From Cyanidiococcus yangmingshanensis (taxonomy: Eukaryota; Rhodophyta; Bangiophyceae; Cyanidiales; Cyanidiaceae), in the NCBI GenBank assembly GCA_013995675.1, contig VWRR01000010.1, positions 310,001-374,000 on the forward strand: a stretch of 64,000 nt of DNA, given 5' to 3'. Position 1 is the stretch's first letter, and each line of letters opens with the position of its first letter. Shown here piece after piece: positions 32,145-43,133 of the stretch. The notes beneath the pieces were generated by a model that was not told the origin of the DNA, made no database searches, and was given only the letters and a program-made list of their open reading frames with translations. The position numbers were made by a program, and so were the translations under genes.

Positions 32145-33257
32145 TCACGCGTTACCGTCAAGTCTTCGGAGCACACGGCGAACAAAAAACTGCCGGTGCG
32201 CGAGTTCACGCACAAGCCGCAGGAAAACATCAATTTCCAGGCGTTCGCGGCGCAGCATATCATCGAGCAGCTGTTGGGCATCGTGGATGGCGGCATCAGT
32301 TGCCCTCGCTTCACTGAGCGTGCGTGAGTGCACATCGGTCGATTCGAGAATCGTCTCAATGTCGGGGTCTCGCTCCAAGTCGCCGTGCGAAACAATCCAT
32401 TCATCAAGTGCCCGCACCGTTTCCCGGATCGTCTCCAGATCGCTCCTCACACGGGTGCGCTCGCACATTAACGAGGCCGCCTCTTCGCCTAGCACGTCTC
32501 TCGACCGTTCGCTACCAGACCCGTCTTGATCGCTATGCAGTTGCGCAATAACCTGCGTTTCTTGTTCTATTTCCCGTTGCAAGCATGTCATCTGCCCGAA
32601 CTCTGTGGCAAAGCGCGTTCGAGCTCGTTCCAGAATCCGCTGACGCAAGGTCGCACGTCGTTGATTCATCGTCTGTTCCATTGCGGAATCGCTTCGGGGG
32701 CAAGAGACCGCTTCTTGCGCCCTCGATGGAGGCGGTAGCGCCTCGCGCGATGCAACTCGTGTGGACGCCGTCGCTGTCGACGGGAACATATACACCGGCG
32801 GGCGCGTACTAAAGATAGAGCTCACCTCGGCCAGAATAAAATGCAACCGACTCTCGTTTGTATTCCACGTCAACAGGCCTGGCATGTAGACGCGACCAGA
32901 ACGATCCACATGCCGATGCCCCGGAACAATAAACATCTGCCGAGTCGGAGTCACGTAGAGAACTGGCGGCTCCATCGGATACGCCGCCGGCAACCAAACG
33001 TCCATCGGCACGTTATATTGGGTACGCCGGAAGAAGATCGGCACTGTTCCACGTAGAACGATCAGTCGCTGTTGACGCCCGTCCTGAAAGTGTAGGACAC
33101 CGATCGATGGCACCAGAGACGGACACTGACGCAACGTCAACTCAATATCCTGAACGATGCGCGTCCAGTTCCGCCGATCGTACATGGTAAGGTTCTCCAT
33201 GTCGTTGAATCGTGGCAGGCGTTCCATTCGCCTTGCCGATGCCGCCTCCCGGTTCAT
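32145..33257 (-). CDS. VPS23: ESCRT-I subunit VPS23/TSG101
   Basis: 370 residues from the ATG at 33257; a second Met at residue 20 (MENLTMYDRRNW) is an alternative start. N-terminal UEV domain: DIELTLRQCPSLVP, VPMDVWLPAAYPMEPPVLYV, then PTRQMFIVPGHRHVDRSGRV and MPGLLTWN. The catalytic Cys of true E2 enzymes is absent, as expected for a ubiquitin-binding UEV. After a Pro/Ser linker come a coiled coil (about residues 205-300) and a C-terminal helical steadiness box (ERLEIDVFLRLVRELAHRQF). The protein sorts ubiquitinated membrane cargo into multivesicular bodies with VPS28 and VPS37. Domain order is complete; length is near the human 390. Confidence 0.92.
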   Translation of the reverse strand: MNREAASARRMERLPRFNDMENLTMYDRRNWTRIVQDIELTLRQCPSLVPSIGVLHFQDGRQQRLIVLRGTVPIFFRRTQYNVPMDVWLPAAYPMEPPVLYVTPTRQMFIVPGHRHVDRSGRVYMPGLLTWNTNESRLHFILAEVSSIFSTRPPVYMFPSTATASTRVASREALPPPSRAQEAVSCPRSDSAMEQTMNQRRATLRQRILERARTRFATEFGQMTCLQREIEQETQVIAQLHSDQDGSGSERSRDVLGEEAASLMCERTRVRSDLETIRETVRALDEWIVSHGDLERDPDIETILESTDVHSRTLSEARATDAAIHDAQQLLDDMLRRERLEIDVFLRLVRELAHRQFFVRRVLRRLDGNA

Positions 33258-33781
33258 TAGGCGCGTTTAGAAACCGCTGCGCACGCAGACGTGTTTCTGT
33301 CGCTCAACATCGACGCCAGGAAAGGTCACCTCAACGTGCGTGTCGCTCGCGCTCCCCTCGAGACAACGCTACTCGTCACCAGAACGGAAACACTCCCTCC
33401 GTCCAAACGAAAATAAAGTATTTCCTCAACACCAAGCAGCAGAACAGGTAAGCCACGCTTCAAGTCTTCGATGTCGCTTCGCACAGACGATAAAACGCCT
33501 TTATCCGAGTGCCCTGCCTAGACGATGGGGTGTATGCGTGCCTCCGCGCCAGCCATTCATGCGTGCGGCCAGCCGGGCAGCGCGACTGCCACGCCGTGGC
33601 GCGTGTGCGTCCCCCGCTGCGCCATTCGGCATGATGCGTGCCGCCATGCGGTGACAGCGACTGCCCACACGTTCCAGTGCTGGATTGATCATCCGTTCGA
33701 CCACTCGATTGCTTGCTGGAGAGATTTCCATAGTTTCATTCAATCAAGTTCATTCACAAGACCGATCACGATTTCGTTGGC
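33258..33781. other. intergenic region upstream of VPS23
   Basis: About 520 bases. A short G+C-rich stretch at about 33530-33660 is followed by an A/T-richer one with repeated cattcatt/attcaatc elements. No gene supported. Confidence 0.4.
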
Positions 33782-34114
33782 TCAATGGTTCATTCGTTTG
33801 TTCGTGAAACAACCACCGATCGAGATGGTTTGCTCAGGGTGACAAGGGGCCAACACGATCGCGTTTTGGAACCAATGGAAATAGCTCGGACCATTCTGCA
33901 TGCGAATTCCATGGGCTTGCCAGGCACGCACAAGTTCCCAGTGCACTGCCATATATCGATGACGAAATTCTCCATCATTCAGAAACGAATCATGGATCTC
34001 CATCGCCCGCTCTGCGGGATAAGACCAGAGTTCTGGATGGTTGTTGGTCGGCGCTCGCTCGGAAACGACGGCCCGTGCAGCAGCCAGGCGGGCGATGCCG
34101 CAGCGGGCGAGCAT
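33782..34114 (-). CDS. small protein with mitochondrial-type presequence, function unknown
   Basis: 110 residues from the ATG at 34114. The first 21 residues (MLARCGIARLAAARAVVSER) have the Arg/Ala/Leu composition and lack of acids typical of a mitochondrial presequence. The remainder is compact and aromatic-rich (HPELWSYPAERAMEIHDSF, AVHWELVRAWQAHG, PSYFHWFQNAI), unlike random frames. Only 88 bases separate it from the NDUFA1 start on the other strand, so the two may be co-expressed. An accessory respiratory-chain subunit is a reasonable guess, but I recognise no family. Confidence 0.55.
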   Translation of the reverse strand: MLARCGIARLAAARAVVSERAPTNNHPELWSYPAERAMEIHDSFLNDGEFRHRYMAVHWELVRAWQAHGIRMQNGPSYFHWFQNAIVLAPCHPEQTISIGGCFTNKRMNH

Positions 34115-34202
34115 CGTGCCTGCCAACGCGATCCCTGTTCTCGGAGGTAGCTGTCTCGCTGGCTAGAAAACGTTGGCCGGGTGCTTCTCCGAAACGCTAG
34201 TC
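34115..34202. promoter_or_regulatory. bidirectional promoter of two small mitochondrial-type genes
   Basis: 88 bases between divergent ATG codons at 34114 (-) and 34203 (+). Both genes encode likely mitochondrial proteins, so a shared promoter is plausible. Inferred from geometry only. Confidence 0.4.
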
Positions 34203-34388
34203 ATGGCTTGGGGTGAAGTGGTACCTCCTCTGGTGATTGTGACGCTTGCAGTAGCTTCTATGGGTCTTGTCCAAGGTTTTGTGAACCGGCTGGCCACCGG
34301 CGAGCAGAGACGGGTCGGGCAGGACAGTTGGGAGCGGCGACTGCGTGAGCGGGACGAGCGAATGCGATCCGAGCGCCTCTCCAAGTAA
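34203..34388 (+). CDS. NDUFA1: NADH dehydrogenase (complex I) accessory subunit NDUFA1/MWFE
   Basis: 61 residues starting MAWGEVVPPLVIVTLAVASM: one N-terminal membrane segment followed by a charged tail with RRVGQDSWERRLRERDERM, which aligns with the conserved IGHDEWDxAMERRDKK region of plant MWFE. Length (61 against about 65-70) and architecture match. The ATG at 34203 is preferred over an in-frame codon ten residues upstream because it puts the short conserved N-terminus at the start. It is a single-pass subunit of the complex I membrane arm in the mitochondrial inner membrane. Confidence 0.82.
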   Translation: MAWGEVVPPLVIVTLAVASMGLVQGFVNRLATGEQRRVGQDSWERRLRERDERMRSERLSK

Positions 34389-34636
34389 GTGTGTGTGGAC
34401 GGCATGCTCCGATACGCTTAGGGGAAAAGAGACTCGAGAGGAGAGCGTGCGCCTTCGTATTCCCCTCTAGCGCTCGACGGGAGGAGCGCTTACCTTGCTC
34501 GGTAGAGCTCTGCTTGAAACCGTCGACTGGAACACTTTACTTGAGGCTTGTTCGCTCAAACAAGCACTTCCGGACGCTTTTGGAGAATCCGGAAGTAAAA
34601 AATTGCTTTTGGGTTCAGTTCTGAGCGCTTAGCATG

Positions 34637-36796
34637 CTAGGGACTGGACGTTGTGTGCGTGCCAACGACGAGTCGACCTGGTGTCAACGTGAGACCGTTC
34701 TCGAGCACCCAAGTTCGTAGACGTTGGTTCTCCTGTCGAAGGGCGATGAGTCGGTCTCTTGCTCGGTTCATATCTTGCTCCGCCTCGTGAAGCTGCTGTT
34801 GTAGGCGCTCCACGAGGCGTTCGAGCCTTTCGTTGCGGATCAGCATCGATCGCAACGCGTGCGTCTTCTCGGCAGCGAAAACTCGGTACTTGCGACAAAC
34901 ATCTTCATATCGACGGCGCCAATAGGCTACTTGTTGCGTTTTTTCATCTTCCTGATCAGAGGGGAAAAGGGCGTAGGTGTCGGGTTTCGCGCCTGTGGTT
35001 TGATCGATGTTCGCAGCAGCTTCGGTGCTTGCGAGTCGCTCGTACAACGTGTTGCGCTCTCGGTCAAGTCGCGCGATCATATCGAACTGTTGATCGACAA
35101 CCGCTTGAAGCTCGTTCAACTGCCGCAATGTTGTCTCAAGTCTCTGACAGAGCGTTGCTCGCGGTAATTCCATAAAAGCGACGGAAATGTTTTTGTTTGC
35201 TTCATTTTGCCGACTGGCTTTTGTCGACTGCACTGAGGCATTGCTCATCGTCTGAAGTGAGAACTTCTGGGCCAAGCTCGGTCTCTCCATGGGCGTTAGC
35301 AGCGGTGTGATGCTGACCGTCGGAGACGCTACAGAAGACGAGGTCGGCGACGGAGGCGCATTGTGTCTTTGAGTCTGGACACGCTCCCCCGAAGAGCCGG
35401 AACTCGCAACGACATGAGCATGCGTCGATGATGGGTATTCTCGGTCATCTGTACGGGCAACGGTGTGTGTCTCGCTGGGACGCATTCCGCTGCTCTCGCT
35501 CTGCGCATCACCGCGTCCAGCTGTCGAAACATGCGTACTTTGTGGCATATTCATGGTGTTCGTGTCGATACCAATAGTCTCCCTTGGCATTTCATTCGAT
35601 GCGCTCGTCATCGTTCGACCTCTGGCAGAAACATCGCATCTGACGACATCAGCGGTTGGGAATCCTTTCGCGGAAGTCGATGCGGTCACGGATGCCGTAT
35701 TTCTTGTTGAACGGTGCAATTGTTCCTCGAGTTCATGGATTTTTTCCTGAAGCATGATCACGTCTTGCTGGAAATCACGCCGCTCGTTCTCGAGCGCGGC
35801 GCGAGCATGCATTCTTGTGTCGCTGAGTAGGCATTTTGTAGCATTCAGGTCTCGAACAGGAGCACTACGGTCGGTGGTGGTCGCACGCCTCCCTGTTGAC
35901 AAAACGGATTCTGTTTGTGTCCGGTGATCAGGGTCCGATTGGCGTCCCATAATCCCAGCTTTCGTTTCGTCCATCGTCGAAGTCGTCGAAGAGGTGTCTG
36001 CTGACCTGAACGCGTCGCGAGCATCAACTGGTCGTTTCCCAAATCCGCTTGTCGCTGATGAACGTTCGGATCTCAAGGTGGCCTCATCTACCATGCCTGA
36101 CCAAAAGTTCTGAATGCCTCGATCTACTTCTGACGCAGTTGATGGTAACGTCTCGCCATATTTCATGGACTGGTCAATTATGTCTGTATCCATTTTGGAG
36201 CGCTCCACGCCGATGTCAACGCCACCGATGGTTCCGATTTGGCGACTCGAATAATCAATCTTACGGTCATCAAGAAGGTTATCGGATGTTGTTCGCGTCG
36301 GCGCCACCACAGAAGTTGGTGTCGGCGGAATGTGACGATCTCGTGGTTCGCAACCAGGCGACCGATGCATGGGCTCCCTTGGCTGCCCCGACGCTCGCCC
36401 AAGCATAGGTGGCCTTTCTCGAGCCATTGACAATCTCTGAGGTGCACGTTTGGTGTCCGGTGAAAAAAAGTCGCTCACATCCATGCTGGAAAAAGTACTT
36501 GTCGGATGTGCCTGCGGCGTTCCGGTAGGGAGACGCTCGAATTCGGATAACGCTAGGCTCCGTAGATCGCTTGTGATGAGGCGCATACTGCTTGTCTCTG
36601 GTTCACTCGTCGTGGCATATATTGGAGTCAAAAGCGCGAGTTCGCTCACCTGATCTGCGTCTTTGTGATGTGAAGTGGCACGGGTCGGGGTTTCGCGTCC
36701 CGCTCCGAGGGCTACGTGACCAGGCTCAGCGCCGCGAAGCGCAAGGCTCTCCTGAGAGGCCGCGCCAGGGTTTGGTTCCAGACTAGAACGGACCAT
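34637..36796 (-). CDS. low-complexity protein with C-terminal coiled coil, function unknown
   Basis: 719 residues from the ATG at 36796. The first 500 residues are rich in Ser, Thr, Arg and Pro and look disordered, with a short coiled-coil segment near residue 340 (QDVIMLQEKIHELEEQLH). The last 170 residues form coiled coils (LETTLRQLNELQAVVDQQFD, IARLDRERNTLYERLAS, NERLERLVERLQQQLHEAE, DRLIALRQENQRLRTWV). No catalytic or binding motif recognised. It could be a structural or centrosome/cytoskeleton-linked protein, but that is a guess from shape. The upstream frame 36783-37343 may be its N-terminus. Confidence 0.6.
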   Translation of the reverse strand: MVRSSLEPNPGAASQESLALRGAEPGHVALGAGRETPTRATSHHKDADQVSELALLTPIYATTSEPETSSMRLITSDLRSLALSEFERLPTGTPQAHPTSTFSSMDVSDFFSPDTKRAPQRLSMARERPPMLGRASGQPREPMHRSPGCEPRDRHIPPTPTSVVAPTRTTSDNLLDDRKIDYSSRQIGTIGGVDIGVERSKMDTDIIDQSMKYGETLPSTASEVDRGIQNFWSGMVDEATLRSERSSATSGFGKRPVDARDAFRSADTSSTTSTMDETKAGIMGRQSDPDHRTQTESVLSTGRRATTTDRSAPVRDLNATKCLLSDTRMHARAALENERRDFQQDVIMLQEKIHELEEQLHRSTRNTASVTASTSAKGFPTADVVRCDVSARGRTMTSASNEMPRETIGIDTNTMNMPQSTHVSTAGRGDAQSESSGMRPSETHTVARTDDREYPSSTHAHVVASSGSSGERVQTQRHNAPPSPTSSSVASPTVSITPLLTPMERPSLAQKFSLQTMSNASVQSTKASRQNEANKNISVAFMELPRATLCQRLETTLRQLNELQAVVDQQFDMIARLDRERNTLYERLASTEAAANIDQTTGAKPDTYALFPSDQEDEKTQQVAYWRRRYEDVCRKYRVFAAEKTHALRSMLIRNERLERLVERLQQQLHEAEQDMNRARDRLIALRQENQRLRTWVLENGLTLTPGRLVVGTHTTSSP

Positions 36797-37343
36797 TGTG
36801 AGTGCTCTGTAGACGAAACGGGAGTTCCAAGGAAGTCACAGACGTGCTCCCGGAAGTGTTCGTTGGCCCAAACGCTGCAAACGGTCGCAGGGAAGGCTCG
36901 GGGTATCGCTGAGCAGCTCTCATCCTATCGACGGCTTGCGAGCTGGGGTCCGCGCCCACTTGCGCTTCCATTTCAACCCCTGGTAAGTCTGAGGCCTTTC
37001 GTAGCGTCGATGTAGTTAGGTCATTGGACGAATCGACCAGGTTCAAGGATGACGACGTCGAACGCGCCTCAGCTGGAGGCACTCTATCGGCTTGCGTGAA
37101 ATGCTTTCGCGCCGGTGCGCCAACCAAGCCGTCCGTCTCCAAGTTTCCCCGATCCATGTCCCTGGAAAATAACTCGATAGAGGGCCGAACGGGTCTCTTC
37201 CGTGATTCCAGAACGTTTTCGGGCTGAGCGAAGCCGACAAACGGTTCCAGGATCGCTCCAGATCGCGTACCCGTCACCGCGGCAGCGGTTTGAATCCTAC
37301 CGTTGTGCTCGTTTGCCCGACCTGGTTCTCTTTCTTCTTCCAA
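36783..37343 (-). CDS. possible N-terminal part of the coiled-coil gene in another frame
   Basis: Open frame of 186 codons ending HNGPF at a TAG that overlaps the ATG of the 719-residue frame. It has the same Ser/Thr/Pro-rich composition. It lacks an ATG before residue 63 (about 37157). Reading +1 across the TAG gives a continuous low-complexity protein. Since the composition is uninformative, this could equally be leader sequence or a chance frame. Confidence 0.35.
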   Translation of the reverse strand: MEEEREPGRANEHNGRIQTAAAVTGTRSGAILEPFVGFAQPENVLESRKRPVRPSIELFSRDMDRGNLETDGLVGAPARKHFTQADRVPPAEARSTSSSLNLVDSSNDLTTSTLRKASDLPGVEMEAQVGADPSSQAVDRMRAAQRYPEPSLRPFAAFGPTNTSGSTSVTSLELPFRLQSTHNGPF

Positions 37344-38372
37344 ATACTGGTACTTGAAACTGAATAGGGATGGCTTGACAGAGACTATCTAACAGATCTT
37401 TCTATGATGTACTTGATGCGAGCTGTAGCTTAAGCAAGAGAACTAGATCGGCTTGGTACTCAAACGATTGTCATCTGAAAATTTGTGAATTTCGGCTGAG
37501 TGCCCCCATGGATAGTTTTGGGGGGCGACGCACTGGTTATGAACCAGCACCTCTCGGTAGCGATGTCCTTCATTTCAATTCATCCAATGAATGCTGTATA
37601 CCTAGTAGGGCAGTATCCTAGTGGAATGGGTCAGAAAGGAGTTTCACATTTCATAGCAACTCGAGCGCATTCGGATTACAACGACTTTGGCGACGAAAAA
37701 AAGATTGAATGTTCAGACACGCCTCTGATTGTAGCGCTTTCCAAGTAACTTCGAAGCGCAGAATCGTCCAAAATGAGCAAAATCAGCCCTCAATACACGA
37801 ACTTGAGCGTATCGCATATTGCTGAGCATCAGCGTTCAAGAAAGAGATCCAAGAGACGGCGTCAATTGGGGTAGTGCTTAGACACTCCGCAAGTCTCTTG
37901 ATCTGATAGCTTTCGATCAATTCTTGTACCCTGCATACCAATGCCATGGATTTTGGATTCATGAATGGTTCAGGAATAGAAAGATGCGTGCGCGCTGGCG
38001 CTGCGTGGGTGTCACTGAAGCACGTCCCAGAAACAGCGATCCCGTCTGCCCAACGCTTTCGTGCAATTCACCAACGTTTTCAGGCCAAATGCGTTCAGTA
38101 CGTACAAGGAACTATCACCTATTCGAAGCTGTTCGGAATAAAGAATGAGACAGAACATGTGCTGATTGCCGCTTGAGGCGCTTTCCGAATCTCCCCCGCA
38201 GAAGCGAGACCGGACCGGAGGAGCGTTTCGGCGGTAGACCATTCTGTTCAATCTATTCCATTCATGTCTCATTCTAGATTTGAATCGCCGAAAGCGGATG
38301 GCGCCGGCCATACCGCCAGGCGGATTCTACGCGCGTCCGCTGGACTGACTCCCCGACCGCTCCCAGGTTCGT
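37344..38372. other. intergenic region between coiled-coil gene and DNA2
   Basis: About 1 kb between divergent genes. Two short + frames stand out slightly: 37500-37748 and 37946-38176 (76 residues, starting with an ATG at 37946, MDFGFMNGSGIERCVRAG). I recognise neither. The second has balanced composition and could be a small gene. Confidence 0.3.
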
Positions 38373-41300
38373 ATGGATCATTATGTTCAGCAGAGCCGGA
38401 AACGACCCAATGAGGAAGCGATAGAAAAGAATAATTTAAGAAATATAAGCGAATGCAACAAACGTCGCGGTGGCTCGACGGAGCGAGACTGCTTCGTGCC
38501 ACGTGACGAGTTACGTGAGCAAGAGACTCGCGCGACGTTTCGAAACCCTGATTTCACGAGATCTTCGGGTCTTTCCGGGAGCGTACCGGTAGATCAACGA
38601 CATCATCCGCCGAGTGGGAGTTTCATGCGCAATACAGATGGAGCAAATGAGAGCGTTCTTCAGTCGAGAACGGCAGTAGGCGCTGATCAAGGGAAGACAG
38701 GCCGCGACACGAGAGCGTGCAGTTGCGCGTTGCCTCCCGCCATGGGGTCATCGAGTTCATTTCCGCTTATCGATGACGCGATGAAAACCGCGACGCCTGC
38801 TGACGCTAGTCGAAAGCAGTTGCAGAGTGCCGGTGAAACGTGTGGTGCGAACACGATTCGAGCGAAACCGCCGCCTGATGAATCGGTTGTCTTCGCGCCA
38901 ACCACCCCCGCTAGCGCTCGCTTGAGGCGATTGCTCGTGGCCGAAAATGACGGCCAAGATGAATTTGATGATGGATTATCGATGGACCATGCAAGCCAAT
39001 GTATTGTCTGGAGCAGCGCATCTCGACGTGTCTGTCGAGTATCGCCATTCGTCTATGTGGACACGCCCTATACCGCGCGTTCAGAAACCGAACATACTCC
39101 ATACGAGAAATCCGGACAGAGTGCAAGTCCAGAAGGTATAGAAAACGTTCGGCGAAGAAAGAGCTTGGATTCGGAGAGGACGCCGAACGCACTCGACCTT
39201 TTCTCCCCGCGCAGCCGTACGCTCGAGGCATGGCGTCAACTTCGTTCTCGTCGTCGTTCAGAGGGTCTCGACAAAATACCTGAAACGAATGGAACATCCC
39301 CTGGCACACCCTTTGCAGAGACGATCCATCAGCTGGGTTATCGAGCATCAAGAGCGGTTGCTGCGCTTCTTGAGTCTGCCCCTGAGGCGAGAGAGCTCTC
39401 CAATGACGACAAGGTTGCACTTGCTGATGTTGCATCAACCAAGTGCTCATTCGTTTCGCATCCACCAAAAAGCGAACTCGGAGATGAAGCCATGCTGGCC
39501 CTCTTCCAGTCCTACGAGGAGCGTTGTGTTGAAAGCGATCGACAAATGGCAGATCTTGTGGGACCTCGAGAGGCTGCCAGTGCCCGTCTGAGTGTGGTTT
39601 CAGTTGCCACCCATCATTCGTTGGATGGGAAAACGAATCGGACACTAGTGGTGCGACCGGTCTCAAACGACAATGCGTCCGCAAAGACAGCCGACGTTGA
39701 ACACAAGGATCCGAACGCCGACTCTCGTTTTACAGTTATGCTTCAGGATGATTGGTCTGTTCTCGACATTCAACCGGGCGATGTGATCAGGCTTATTTGC
39801 TGCGACGCGGCCGGAAAATACACACCTTTCGAGTGCTTCTCATCTAAGAATACAGCAATCGGTGTTCAGACGAATGCGTTTGTCGTCAGCGCAGAGCAGA
39901 ATCTCTGTATCCATCATCCTGATGTACTCGTCAGCGGTACAAGTGTCGCCAACGCCTTTTCCTGCCAAAGACGAGTCGTCCTGGGTGAACGAAATCGCTA
40001 CAGCATTCACCAGCCAAGGACGACTCGAGCTGCTCTGCGCGGTACACTGCTCCATCAACTTTTTCAGAAGCTCCTTTTGCGGTATGACCCAAACACGAAA
40101 GCATCCCTTGCGGTGACTGAGGAGGATTTGCGTAGCGCGGTTCGTCGATATTACGCTGAACTTTACGCCCTAGGCGAGTCCGAGGAGAACCTGGTGACGT
40201 GCCTCCGCGAGGCCACATCGGATCTCGGCACATACGTGCGAGCTCTTCTGGACGAAGGCGAAGGCGTTCGTTTGAACGTCAGAGGATGCTCTGAATTCCC
40301 CAAAGCTCAACGAATGCGCATTCATCGTCTGTTTGACGTCGAGGAAAGCGTTTGGAGCCCTGTTTTCGGGCTCAAAGGGAGCATCGATGTAACCGTCGCC
40401 GCTGAGTTGGATCAATGCGATGGCGTCATTCACGCCGTGCCAGTAACCTGCCTTGAGCTGAAAACCGGGTACCAGGAAGGCTATAGTGGCGTCGCCCACA
40501 GGGCCCAACTCATTCTCTACGCGCTGCTGCTGAGCGAGCGTTATCGCACATCGGTGCCTGCTACGTTCCTTCTCTACATGCAATGCGGTCAAAGAGCTGG
40601 CACAGTACCCTCCAGAAAGCTCGCCTGAGAACAGCGCCAGTCACGCCCTCCGAATGTCCTTCCATTTGGTTCCGGTGCCTCGACCCGAGATTGTCGGGAT
40701 TGTCATGGCCCGAAACAAGCTCGCTCAGTACCTGCGTATTCCTGGGGTCACCACAGACAGTGATGTCGAATGGCTGGCACAGCTCGGGACGCACTTGGCT
40801 CGAGCTTCCGCAGCCACTTGTCCAACAAACAAACATTTGCTCGCACTGCTACGTCCGTGACACTTGCGCGCTGCTGCATCGGGCAGTCGAGCAAGGTCAA
40901 GCCAATTCTAGTGCCCTACCAGAAGTATTCGAGACGCTGACAAAGCCGCTCACCGAAAATCATGTGCAGTATTATCGGCATTGGCTTGCCCTGACGCGAC
41001 TCGAAGAGGAGGCTGCATTTTCGAACCGAGAGGAGGTTTGGACCATGTCTCCTGGGAGAAGAGCCCTCCTTGGACGTTGCATCGGTGATCTCACGCTTAT
41101 GCAGGTCGAAAAGACGGTCGCGCTTGGTAGTGGCCGTTTTGCGGAATGTTTCCGACACCGTTTCCGATGTCTATCGAACAGCCATGGGCGCAGTTCTGGA
41201 GGTCATCCGTCAGTCCCGGAGACAGCCCGTCAGTCTGCTATCGATCCTCATGAGGAGGTACAAACAGTAGAACGATGGGACCTCCTTCCCGGCTGATTAC

Positions 41301-43100
41301 GTCTCCATATCGCCGTACTGGAGCTGTTCGGTGCAAGTCGTCGCTCGCCCAGAACACCAGCTTTCCGATCAGGTGGATGGTTGGGATCCAAGGCGACAGG
41401 AAAGCGCCATAGCGGGTGGCTTCGTGCATCGGGTGAGACCACTGGAACACGAACTCGAGGTCGATCTCGAGCGAGACTGTCGCGAGTGGCTCGAGCGCCA
41501 CCCCATTCCGGGGTGTGTCGCCGAGCGCGTGCGTTGGCGTATCGACCGCGAGGAGCTCTCGGCTGGTTTCAGCACCATGTACGGGAACCTGGAGGCTCTG
41601 CTGTATCCGGAAGCGGAACGGTTACGGCGACTTGTGATCGACCTGGAGGCCCCGCGGTTCATGGAGCCGTCATCAACAAACACCAGTGTCTCGACGTCAT
41701 CACCATGTGAGGCGGAGAGAATGCCAACCACTGACAAAGAGAAGCATGGCAATGCCCCCACGAGACAGCAGCTTATCCAAACAGAGCTGAACGAAGAGCA
41801 GCAGCAGGCAATACAGCGGATGGTGCAAGCCCAAGACTACGCCCTCCTGCTGGGCATGCCAGGCACCGGCAAAACAGCCACCGTCGCTTGTCTGATTCGG
41901 CTCCTCGTCGATCAGGGCCATACTGTGTTGTTGGCCAGCCATACGCACTCGGCAGTGGACAATGTGCTTCGAAGGCTGGTTCAATGCAATTTCCATGAAT
42001 TCGTTCGTCTTGGAAATCGATCCCACATTGAGCCGACACTCTGGCCCTACACGTTGCCGGCATTTGCGATCGACCACAGCGGTTTGGAAACAAACGTTTG
42101 TACCCATGTACCGTCTCTAGACGCCTTTACTGCTCAGATTGATCGAGCAGCGCTCGTGGCAACCACTTGTTTGGGAGCCAGTCACCCTATTTTCTACCGG
42201 CGCCGACAGTTCGATTACGTCATTGTTGATGAAGCCTCGCAGATCGCTCAGCCCGTGGTTCTGGGTCCACTGCGGTTCGCGCAACGAGCCTTTATCCTTG
42301 TCGGTGACGACAAGCAGCTGCCACCGCTAGCCAGACATCCGCAAGCACAAGCTCGTGGTGCCGATGAGTCGCTCTTTGTGCGTCTCTGTACCGCTCACCC
42401 GGAGGCGGTGACGGTGCTCAAGAAGCAATACCGCATGGCGGCTGATATCATGCTCTTGTGCAATGCGCTCGTCTATCAGGGCGCGCTAGCATGCGGCGAC
42501 GAGGCCACCGCGCAACAGTCCCTGCAACTGGTTCCAAGCACCCAGTCTTTTGTCAGTTTGAAGCAGACCTGGCAACATTGCGTACTGGATCCAACCAAGC
42601 GAGTCCTGTTTCTAGACACAGACGCTGCTCAAGAGAGGGCGGTCGAGTGCCGTAGCGGGCGGGAAAGCATCTGCAACCGCTTTGAGGCCAGCGTCGTCGT
42701 TCGCATCCTGCAAATACTAGAAGCCGCAGGTCTTGACCGTGACCGTATCGGCGTCACGTCACCGTTACGCGCTCAAGTGAGTCTGCTCCAGAGCCAGTTC
42801 GAACAGTTCGAGTTGGCCAGCCAGCCACGTGCGCATCCCGAGTGTCGAACCATCGATCAGTTTCAGGGCCGCGATAAGGACGTCATTATCGTCTCGCTTG
42901 TGCGCAACAATGACGAGGCTCGTATCGGTCAAGTACTTCGCGACTGGCGCCGACTGAATGTGGCTATGACGCGAGCTCGTTGCAAGCTGATTTTCGTGGG
43001 CTCCAGTCGGACCATGCAGACGAGCCCCTTTGTTGAGCGGCTTATCGCGCTCATTCGCGACACCCTTCACGGTCTGGTGCCCGTCAAGACGTTGGACTGA
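38373..43100 (+). CDS. DNA2: DNA2 nuclease-helicase, with three +1 frame breaks
   Basis: Processes Okazaki flaps and resects double-strand breaks. From the ATG at 38373 comes a 380-residue disordered region, then the RecB-like nuclease: RGTLLHQLFQKLLLRYD, FGLKGSIDVTVAAELD, VTCLELKTGYQEGY, HRAQLILYALLLSERY. This frame stops at 40628. The sequence resumes in the next frame (VPVPRPEIVGIVMARNKLAQ), then in a third frame with the Fe-S cysteines (ICSHCYVRDTCALLHRAVEQ) and CIGDLTLMQVEK. It finally returns to the first frame for the OB-like part and superfamily 1 helicase: LLGMPGTGKTATVACL, DYVIVDEASQIAQP, VGDDKQLPPL, KKQYRMAAD, TIDQFQGRDKDVIIVSL, NVAMTRARC. All catalytic motifs are present. Each break moves the frame by +1, and three extra bases bring the total back in register. 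The third break is exactly at GGC-TGA-T (about 41291-41297). Confidence 0.94.
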
Positions 43101-43133
43101 GTAAACGTGCTCGAGTAGCAATGAAAAGAGCAC

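Noticed and set aside
34385-34390. GTAAGT at the end of NDUFA1 as a 5' splice site
   Set aside because: It overlaps the stop codon of a frame that already has the normal NDUFA1 length, and no acceptor leading to conserved sequence was seen.
40800-40875. Placing the second DNA2 frame change at the TGA near 40858
   Set aside because: That would lose the CSHCYVRDTC cysteine cluster, which matches the DNA2 Fe-S motif spacing and lies in the new frame before that TGA; the shift must be upstream.
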